From Acidobacteriota bacterium (GTDB lineage Bacteria; Acidobacteriota; Terriglobia; UBA7540), in contig JAJYJL010000166.1 in the NCBI GenBank assembly GCA_021789565.1, positions 1 through 5,552 on the forward strand: a stretch of DNA of 5,552 nt, in the 5' to 3' direction. Within the stretch, counting starts at the first letter, position 1. The number at the start of each line of letters is the position of its first letter. The notes beneath the pieces were generated by a model. That model searched no databases. It worked only from the letters and a program-made list of their open reading frames with translations, and was not told where the DNA came from. Shown here piece by piece: positions 1-4,189 of the stretch. Position numbers and translations under genes: made by a program.

Positions 1-162
1 CTGTTCCTGATCCAGCGCTTTGGAGGGAAAATCGTGGAAGTGCCCGTGCGATGGAATGATAATCCCGCCACCAAGGTCCACTTTCTGCGCGATTCCGCTC
101 ACATGGTGCTCGATTTGATCGTTCTTCGCTGGCGATCATGGGCTGGCTGGGACGCCGCGTGA
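1..162 (+). CDS. Family 2 glycosyltransferase (dolichol-phosphate mannosyltransferase-like), 3' end only
   Basis: An open frame runs from the first base to a TGA at 160-162 and gives the last 53 residues of a protein whose start lies outside the window. The piece contains EVPVRW, then NPATKVHFLRDS and a hydrophobic LDLIVLRWR segment. This pattern (V-P-V-x-W, then S/T-K-V, then RDS and a hydrophobic helix) is typical of the C-terminal end of GT2 enzymes related to dolichol- or polyprenyl-phosphate mannose/glucose synthases. These transfer a sugar from a nucleotide donor to a lipid carrier at the cytoplasmic membrane. The catalytic DxD part is not in the window, so donor and acceptor cannot be judged. 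The protein ends soon after the GT domain, with no added membrane-spanning GtrA-like domain. No terminator is evident right after the stop. Confidence 0.72.
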   Translation: MFLIQRFGGKIVEVPVRWNDNPATKVHFLRDSAHMVLDLIVLRWRSWAGWDAA

Positions 163-191
163 AGTTTTCTTTAAGAACCACAGATTTTTTC

Positions 192-220
192 TTGACTCCA
201 GGACAGCAGGATTTTAATAT
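192..220 (+). promoter_or_regulatory. Sigma-70-type promoter of the small RNA unit
   Basis: A -35 box TTGACT (192-197, 5 of 6 to consensus) is followed after exactly 17 bases by TAATAT (215-220, 4 of 6 to TATAAT). The region around it is AT-rich compared with the rest of the window, including a T run at 184-190. Transcription would begin near 227, only a few bases before the 16S-complementary stretch at 233. A promoter in the right place upstream and an intrinsic terminator downstream support an independent short transcript. This is a consensus match by eye and not proof of activity. Confidence 0.55.
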
Positions 221-232
221 TTGAATCACGCT

Positions 233-246
233 AGAAAGGAGGTGAT
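233..246 (+). promoter_or_regulatory. Exceptionally long Shine-Dalgarno / anti-16S tail match
   Basis: AGAAAGGAGGTGAT is complementary over all 14 bases to the widely conserved 3' end of bacterial 16S rRNA (ATCACCTCCTTTCT). The core GGAGG (238-242) lies 6 bases before the ATG at 249, a near-ideal ribosome-binding spacing. Most natural Shine-Dalgarno sites pair over 4 to 7 bases, including the others in this window. The site therefore either drives very strong initiation on the 13-codon ORF or sequesters ribosomes or 16S rRNA tails. The species' own 16S sequence is not in the window, so the match is to the general bacterial consensus. Confidence 0.7.
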
Positions 247-248
247 TC

Positions 249-290
249 ATGCAAATCGAAGGTAACTGTAGCGAGGGTGCTGAGGCTTAG
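249..290 (+). CDS. Possible 13-residue peptide (leader or small protein)
   Basis: ATG at 249-251 to TAG at 288-290 encodes MQIEGNCSEGAEA. The main argument for translation is the ideal ribosome-binding site just upstream. The peptide is acidic (three Glu), has one Cys, no hydrophobic segment and no run of one amino acid that would suggest attenuation by amino-acid starvation. Its stop codon lies in the loop region of the 269-275/294-300 hairpin, so a translating ribosome would melt that hairpin. This layout suits a leader peptide whose translation alters RNA folding, but no regulated gene follows before the terminator. I do not recognise a family. Whether the peptide is made, or the start site is only part of an RNA signal, is open. 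Confidence 0.35.
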   Translation: MQIEGNCSEGAEA

Positions 291-407
291 GCGCTCGCTA
301 GTGCTTCTTTGTAAGACCTCTCCCTAGCTCAGAGAGGATGGAAGGCACGGCGCCATCAGCGCCAGTTCCCAGGAGTATCTGGGAGGCCAATCCCAATCAG
401 TATCCGG

Positions 408-453
408 CCCCTGGTCTTGACAGCAAAACAAGGCCAGGGGTTTTTGATTTTTT
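408..453 (+). terminator. Strong Rho-independent terminator
   Basis: CCCCTGGTCTTG (408-419) pairs with CAAGGCCAGGGG (429-440) over 12 bp, including one G-T wobble, around a 9-base loop. It is followed at once by TTTTT, GA and TTTTTT (441-453). The stem is GC-rich at its base and the T tract begins on the first base after it, which is the textbook arrangement. On the opposite strand no T run follows the hairpin, so it acts only on plus-strand transcripts and does not serve the converging Nudix gene. It closes the small RNA unit that begins near 227. Confidence 0.88.
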
Positions 454-511
454 GCAGCTCCCCTGGGGTGTGGAAGGTTTGCTGAGAAAGGTTGCCAGGG
501 CAGAAATTACC

Positions 512-970
512 CTAGCGTGGTTTGGTCCGTGATGTTTGCCGGCGTTCCGCAAACCACTCGAACGCGTCGGCGATGACGGTGGCGGCCTTGGGTGTGATCC
601 GGTAGCCGGGGATTTCCTCCCGCTTGACCCATCGTGCGTCCAGAACATCGCTCCCGGACTTCAACCGGCCCCCGCTCGGACGGCAAACATACTCAACGAT
701 GACGTAGTGGTACCAAACCCTGCCGCCCTTTTTCTGCACCCGGTCAAACACTGCGAGCGCCTCCAGAGGGCGGACTCTCAGGCCGGTTTCTTCCAGAACT
801 TCCCGTTTGACACCCTCCTTCAGGCTCTCCCCGAGTTCGAGCATCCCCCCAGGAATCGACCATTCGCCCTTCAGAGGCTCGCGGCCCCTGCGAATCAATA
901 GAACACGGTTGCCCCGGACCACCACTCCTCCGACTCCCACAATCGGGTGCCTGGGATATTCACGCTTCAT
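512..970 (-). CDS. Nudix hydrolase, ADP-ribose pyrophosphatase-like
   Basis: This 152-residue protein belongs to the Nudix superfamily, which cleaves nucleoside diphosphates linked to another group (X), with Mg2+ or Mn2+. The Nudix box is complete at about residues 42-64: Gly42, Glu48, then REVLEETGL (Arg56-Glu57 and Glu60-Glu61 are the metal-binding core). It is preceded by VGVGGVVVRGNRVLLIRR, the usual first strands, and by WSIPGG just before the box. The length is normal for a single-domain enzyme. I chose ATG at 970-968 because the family's first strand begins a few residues later; an in-frame ATG at 1093 would add 41 residues with no Nudix features. A GGGAG lies about 9 bases before the chosen start. 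The substrate cannot be told from the sequence; ADP-ribose, NADH, diadenosine polyphosphates and oxidised nucleotides are all candidates. It stands alone, facing away from aroDE. Confidence 0.9.
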   Translation of the reverse strand: MKREYPRHPIVGVGGVVVRGNRVLLIRRGREPLKGEWSIPGGMLELGESLKEGVKREVLEETGLRVRPLEALAVFDRVQKKGGRVWYHYVIVEYVCRPSGGRLKSGSDVLDARWVKREEIPGYRITPKAATVIADAFEWFAERRQTSRTKPR

Positions 971-1292
971 CTCTGGCGTCTCCCTGGCTGCGTCTGACTT
1001 TGCCCATAGTATCAAATGATTGCAAATACAAGGTTTGCTCGTACAGGCCCGGGGTATGAGCAAAAAAACGGGTTGTTTTCCATCTCCAGTCATTGATTTT
1101 ACGGCATTTCAGCCGTGCTGAGGCCAATAGTTTCCTTTATGACAGAAGATGAAGACGTAGGCAGGCTGTAACATGCTGATTCCGTTGATGGAACCAGTCT
1201 AAAGATGGTTTCCAATCCCCTTCAGCTAGTCGGCTGAGCGCCTGAAAAGTGTCCGAGAAGGGTTAGCTGGCACGCAAGGCTGGACAATGATC
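971..1292. other. Intergenic region between divergent genes; no gene seen
   Basis: This stretch separates the divergent Nudix gene and aroDE. I find no convincing protein or RNA gene in it. Two weak inverted repeats are visible. One is ACGGC/GCCGT (1101-1105 with 1112-1116, 6-base loop). The other is GGAACCA/TGGTTTCC (1190-1196 with 1206-1213, one bulged T). Neither is followed by a T run. The minus-strand promoter of the Nudix gene should lie just right of 970; an AT-rich patch around 1000-1035 is the likely place, but no clear pair of boxes stands out. Confidence 0.5.
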
Positions 1293-1322
1293 TTGCCGGA
1301 ATTTTGGCAAATGACTTATAAT
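1293..1322 (+). promoter_or_regulatory. Promoter of aroDE with overlapping inverted repeat
   Basis: A perfect -10 box TATAAT (1317-1322) is preceded, after 18 bases, by TTGCCG (1293-1298, 4 of 6 to TTGACA). Transcription would start near 1329, giving a leader of about 39 bases before the TTG start at 1368. The -35 box is the left arm of an interrupted palindrome, TTGCC-N8-GGCAA (1293-1310), whose centre is AATT. An 18-base dyad across the -35 element and spacer is where a dimeric repressor would often bind. Which protein would bind is unknown. Confidence 0.55.
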
Positions 1323-1367
1323 AAGAGGGTTCTTCACTAGGCAGGGCTAGCGGCCCCGGAAAACATT

Positions 1368-2882
1368 TTGGCCAAATCTCCTTCTCCGCACATTTTTGTC
1401 TGTCTAGCGCTACCGACTCTCGAAGCGGCTGAGGTGCATATCGAGAGTCTGGGTACTTCTCCACCGATTGGTTTCGAACTGCGCCTGGACTTCCTCCGCG
1501 ACACTTCTAAGCTTGAACTTGATTTGCACAAGATGCTGGCTCGTTTGCGTTATCCTCAAATGATCGCAACCTGCCGGCGAGTGGAAGCAGGCGGCCGCTT
1601 TCAGGGCTCGGTTGCAGAGCAGGTTGATCTCCTGGCTGCAGCGGCCCGCGCCGGGTGCCAATGGGTTGACATTGAAATTGAGTCCGTCAAAGCATTGCGC
1701 AAGCCATCCTTCAAGCAGTTTGCTCCTGCCAAAGTAATTGTTTCCTATCACAATTATCGCAATACCCCTGACTTGAGCCCCATTTATCGCCGCCTGGCCC
1801 GGCTGCCGGTTGAAGCCGTCAAGATTGCAAGCCACGCCCGGGAGCTTCAGGACAATCTGAAAGTTCTCAAGCTGCTTAAGGCCAATCGACGGCGGCGTCC
1901 CAGGCTGGTGGCGCTGGCCATGGGGAACTCCGGCATCTGTTCACGCGTGATGGCTTTCCGCTGGGGCTGTCCTTTTACCTATGCATCGCTGGGTAACCAT
2001 CATGCAGTGGCGAGCGGCCAGTTGGCGATCGATCACCTGCGCTCGGTTTACCACGTGGAGCATCTGGACGAGCGGACGCAATTGTATGGGGTTGTGGGGA
2101 CGCATTCGTCCATGTCCCTCTCGCCGGCTATGCAGAACATCGCCTTCCAGGCAAAGCGCGTGAATGCGCTCTATCTGCCCTGCGAAACGGGAAGGTTAAG
2201 TGACTTCCTCAAGTTTGCGCGATCGCTCGAATTCGCGGGCTTCAGCATCACGATGCCTTTTAAACGTCTCATTTTGAAGGAGCTTGCCTGGATAGACCCT
2301 TTGGCTGAGCAGATTGGGGCCTGCAACACCGTGGCCATCCGCCACGGCAAGTGGATGGGATGGAATACGGACTCGAGCGCCGTGACCGAAGTGCTGACCA
2401 AGCGGCTGCGGCTTCCTGGAAGCAGGATTCTTGTCCTGGGGGCTGGTGGGGCTGCGCGGGCTGCGGCCTTCGCTTTGCGAGCCGTAAAAGCGGACGTTTT
2501 TGTCGCTGCGCGAAGAGAGGGGGTGGCGCGGAAGCTTGCCCGTAGCGCAGGCGCGGAAGCCGTCCCCTGGGGAAATGCCGATGGCCTGGATGTGGATGCC
2601 GTGATCAACGCCACGCCGGTTGGGATGGCACCCTACACTGATGCCCTTCCGATTGACCTTGCGCGGCTGCGGACGCGGGTGGTTTTTGACATGGTCTATT
2701 TTCCGGCTGAAACCCGTTTTCTTTCCGAGGCCAGAGGGCGCGGCCTGGTCACCATTTCCGGGCTGGAAATGCTGGTGGCCCAGGGTGCCCGGCAGTTTGA
2801 AATCTGGACGGGCCAGTCCGCGCCACGCGCGCTGATGGAGCAGGCTGTCCGCCAGTCGCTCAGCCATGCATCCTCGGGTTAA
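1368..2882 (+). CDS. aroDE: Bifunctional 3-dehydroquinate dehydratase (type I) / shikimate dehydrogenase
   Basis: This 504-residue fusion catalyses steps 3 and 4 of the shikimate pathway in the cytoplasm: 3-dehydroquinate to 3-dehydroshikimate, then NADPH-dependent reduction to shikimate. The type I AroD domain spans about residues 8-228. It has FELRLDF, Arg70 in TCRRVEAGGRF, Glu103 in VDIE, catalytic His128 in VSYHNY, Schiff-base Lys152 in VKIA, Arg193 in GICSR and Gln218 in ASGQ. The AroE domain (about 238-500) has SLSPAMQN (250-257), catalytic Lys299 in ITMPFK, IGACNT (317-321), Asp335 in GWNTD, the NADP loop GAGGAA (358-363), NATPVGM (414-420) and GLEMLVAQG with Gln472. All key residues of both enzymes are present. 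The start is TTG at 1368: an in-frame stop lies at 1338, no in-frame ATG or GTG falls between, and the first AroD strand begins at residue 9. The ribosome site (GGAAAA) is weak. Such fusions are known from plants, Chlamydiae and some other bacteria. Confidence 0.95.
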   Translation: MAKSPSPHIFVCLALPTLEAAEVHIESLGTSPPIGFELRLDFLRDTSKLELDLHKMLARLRYPQMIATCRRVEAGGRFQGSVAEQVDLLAAAARAGCQWVDIEIESVKALRKPSFKQFAPAKVIVSYHNYRNTPDLSPIYRRLARLPVEAVKIASHARELQDNLKVLKLLKANRRRRPRLVALAMGNSGICSRVMAFRWGCPFTYASLGNHHAVASGQLAIDHLRSVYHVEHLDERTQLYGVVGTHSSMSLSPAMQNIAFQAKRVNALYLPCETGRLSDFLKFARSLEFAGFSITMPFKRLILKELAWIDPLAEQIGACNTVAIRHGKWMGWNTDSSAVTEVLTKRLRLPGSRILVLGAGGAARAAAFALRAVKADVFVAARREGVARKLARSAGAEAVPWGNADGLDVDAVINATPVGMAPYTDALPIDLARLRTRVVFDMVYFPAETRFLSEARGRGLVTISGLEMLVAQGARQFEIWTGQSAPRALMEQAVRQSLSHASSG

Positions 2883-2887
2883 ACCCG
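2875..2887 (+). repeat. Small hairpin centred on the aroDE stop codon
   Basis: CGGGT (2875-2879) and ACCCG (2883-2887) form a perfect 5-bp stem whose three-base loop is the TAA stop codon of aroDE. No T run follows, so it is not a normal intrinsic terminator. It may protect the mRNA 3' end or be chance. Confidence 0.3.
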
Positions 2888-2980
2888 CACGCCATTGTCA
2901 TTCCCCAACACCTCCTCTGGTTGTTTCTGAATTTATGGAAACTGAACTGCAAGCGCAGAAGGTTTGATCTTTCCCTTGAA

Positions 2981-3008
2981 TTGACATAGGCCTGTCCAAG
3001 CCTTTAAG
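2981..3008 (+). promoter_or_regulatory. Candidate promoter upstream of the MscS-type gene
   Basis: A perfect -35 box TTGACA (2981-2986) is followed after 16 bases by TTTAAG (3003-3008, 4 of 6 to TATAAT). Transcription would start near 3015, leaving a leader of about 80 bases before the ATG at 3096. The -10 box is weak, so activity is uncertain. The 213-base gap after aroDE, and the lack of any other sign of coupling, make a separate promoter here plausible. Confidence 0.4.
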
Positions 3009-3075
3009 TTGGGAATGGGTCGTCAGTTTAAGGACCGCCTGCAAGAGTCCCGCTGAAGCCCTGCATTCGGCTGAA

Positions 3076-3088
3076 CCTTTCGAAAGGG
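3076..3088 (+). promoter_or_regulatory. Ribosome-binding site of the channel gene, inside a palindrome
   Basis: The Shine-Dalgarno AAAGGG (3083-3088) sits 7 bases before the ATG at 3096 and supports that start. It forms the right half of a perfect 12-base palindrome, CCTTTCGAAAGG (3076-3087). In RNA the palindrome could fold back on itself only with a very small loop (CCTTT/AAAGG around CG is too tight; fewer pairs with a larger loop are possible). Any effect on translation would therefore be modest. Confidence 0.5.
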
Positions 3089-3095
3089 TTATTGC

Positions 3096-4121
3096 ATGCG
3101 TTCGATTTCATTTTCTTCACTGCCGTCATTTATTCATTTGGGAACAATCGTGGATCACTTCACACGAATTGTAGCTATCGTTGTCGGCGCCTACATCGTT
3201 ACGAAAGTCTTCAGCAAATCAATTCCCAATGTCCGGGAGCATATTCTGGCAAGAATGAAGCGGCATGGTAAGGCTGACATCGAGGTTGAGAAGCGCGCGG
3301 CTACGTTGAGCGGCATCCTTCAAAAGACGGTCAACATCTCTATCTGGACTCTTGCCCTTGTCATGATTCTTACGGAATCAGGTTTCAACATTGGTCCCAT
3401 TCTGGAGGGCGCAGGTGTGATCGGGCTGGCAGTCGGTTTTGGGGCGCAACACCTTGTGCGAGACTTGTTTGCGGGCATTTTCATCCTGATCGAGAACCAG
3501 ATCCGGGTGAATGACGTGGCCGTCATCAACGGGACAGGCGGCCTGGTCGAGCAGATCAACCTGCGGACAACCGTCCTGCGCGGGCAGGATGGGACGGTCT
3601 ACGTTTTCCCGAACGGCACCATCAACACTCTTGCCAACATGACTCACGAGTATTCCTACTATGTTTTCAACATCGGAGTTGCCTACAAAGAGGACACCGA
3701 CCATGTGATTGACGTCCTCAAGCGGGTGGCGGATGAGTTGATGCAGGATGAAAAGTACAAGCCGCTCATCCTGGCCCCGCTGGAGGTTTTGGGCGTCGAT
3801 CATTTTGGAGATTCGGCGGTGGTGATACAGGCCCGCTTCAAGACGGTTCCCATCCAGCAGTGGACGGTGGGCCGCGAAATGAACCGCCGCATCAAAAAGA
3901 AGTTTGACGAAGTGGGTATTGAAATTCCGTTCCCGCACAGAAGCATCTACTGGGGCGAGGCAAGCAAGCCTTTTGCCATCCACTCTGACCAGGACCGTGA
4001 AGATTTGAAAGCTGTAATTCGTGAGGTGCTTGCGGAGCACGCGGCACAGTCTTCCTCAAAAAAGGATGATGATGCTCCGCCGGATAGCACGAAGAAAGAC
4101 AAAGATAAAGATAAAGAGTAG
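3096..4121 (+). CDS. MscS-family small-conductance mechanosensitive ion channel
   Basis: This 341-residue inner-membrane protein matches the MscS (YggB) family, homoheptameric channels that open when membrane tension rises and release solutes during hypo-osmotic shock. Three membrane segments are visible: about residues 16-39, 77-94 and a pore-lining TM3 at about 101-132. TM3 has the Gly/Ala packing pattern GAGVIGLAVGFGAQHLVRD followed by the kinked AGIFILIENQ. The beta domain follows (about 136-177, with VNDVAVINGTGG, then YVFPNGTI), and then the alpha/beta vestibule (about 185-285) ending in IEIPFPHRSIYW. The last 25 residues are a hydrophilic tail rich in Lys and Asp ending KDKDKDKE, encoded by a short AAAGAT repeat; such tails vary in this family. 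A second MscS-type channel role, such as glutamate efflux, cannot be excluded. The start is supported by AAAGGG seven bases upstream. trpE follows after 68 bases with no visible terminator. Confidence 0.92.
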   Translation: MRSISFSSLPSFIHLGTIVDHFTRIVAIVVGAYIVTKVFSKSIPNVREHILARMKRHGKADIEVEKRAATLSGILQKTVNISIWTLALVMILTESGFNIGPILEGAGVIGLAVGFGAQHLVRDLFAGIFILIENQIRVNDVAVINGTGGLVEQINLRTTVLRGQDGTVYVFPNGTINTLANMTHEYSYYVFNIGVAYKEDTDHVIDVLKRVADELMQDEKYKPLILAPLEVLGVDHFGDSAVVIQARFKTVPIQQWTVGREMNRRIKKKFDEVGIEIPFPHRSIYWGEASKPFAIHSDQDREDLKAVIREVLAEHAAQSSSKKDDDAPPDSTKKDKDKDKE

Positions 4122-4179
4122 AGGAAACGCAGACCGCCGGGGGGATTTCAACCTTCAGGGCGGGCGGCCGATACCTTCC

Positions 4180-4183
4180 GGAG
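4180..4183 (+). promoter_or_regulatory. Ribosome-binding site of trpE
   Basis: GGAG lies 6 bases before the ATG at 4190 and fixes the trpE start. The 68-base gap after the channel gene holds no T-tract terminator, no obvious promoter and no Trp-codon-rich leader peptide. Confidence 0.6.
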
Positions 4184-4189
4184 ACATCG

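Larger units (their letters stand above)
227..453 (+). ncRNA. Candidate structured small RNA (about 225 nt) with a 13-codon ORF
   Basis: The stretch between the promoter at 192-220 and the terminator at 408-453 does not read as a normal gene but is dense in hairpins. These are TAGCGAG 269-275 with CTCGCTA 294-300 (7 bp, enclosing the stop codon of the tiny ORF); CCTCTC 317-322 with GAGAGG 332-337 (6 bp, 9-nt loop); GGCGC 349-353 with GCGCC 359-363 (5 bp, 5-nt loop); TCCCAG 367-372 with CTGGGA 379-384 (6 bp, 6-nt loop); and the terminator stem. Near its 5' end is a 14-nt perfect complement of the usual 16S rRNA 3' tail. It could be a trans-acting small RNA, an mRNA for a tiny peptide, or both. 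I do not recognise it as 6S RNA, tmRNA, RNase P RNA, SRP RNA or a common riboswitch. The transcript ends are inferred from the promoter and terminator; no protein gene lies directly downstream on this strand, which argues against a cis riboswitch. Confidence 0.5.

Noticed and set aside
161..190. Terminator for the glycosyltransferase gene: TTCTTTAAGAA followed by a T run at 184-190
   Set aside because: The stem would have a one-base loop and is separated from the T run by several bases, so it would not form a working hairpin.
434..468. Alternative pairing of CCAGGGG (434-440) with CCCCTGG (460-466) as an antiterminator
   Set aside because: The second arm is transcribed after the T tract, too late to prevent termination.
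338..532. 64-codon open frame on the plus strand starting in the small RNA unit
   Set aside because: It runs straight through the strong terminator at 408-453, its start directly abuts the GAGAGG stem arm with no spacing, and the translation resembles no family.
536..901. 121-codon plus-strand open frame
   Set aside because: It is antisense to the Nudix gene, whose conserved motifs prove the minus strand is coding here; the plus-strand product has no recognisable pattern.
971..1093. 41-residue N-terminal extension of the Nudix protein
   Set aside because: Family similarity begins just after the ATG at 970 and the upstream residues look like translated intergenic DNA.
2196..2867. Long minus-strand open frames opposite aroDE
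   Set aside because: They are shadows of the high-GC coding strand; the plus strand carries complete AroE motifs over the same bases.
3378..4040. 220-codon minus-strand open frame opposite the MscS gene
   Set aside because: The plus strand encodes an intact MscS fold with membrane segments and a ribosome site; the antisense product resembles nothing.
4122..4189. Terminator or trp leader peptide between the channel gene and trpE
   Set aside because: GC-rich pairing such as CCGCC with GGCGG is possible, but there is no T run after it and no short ORF with Trp codons.
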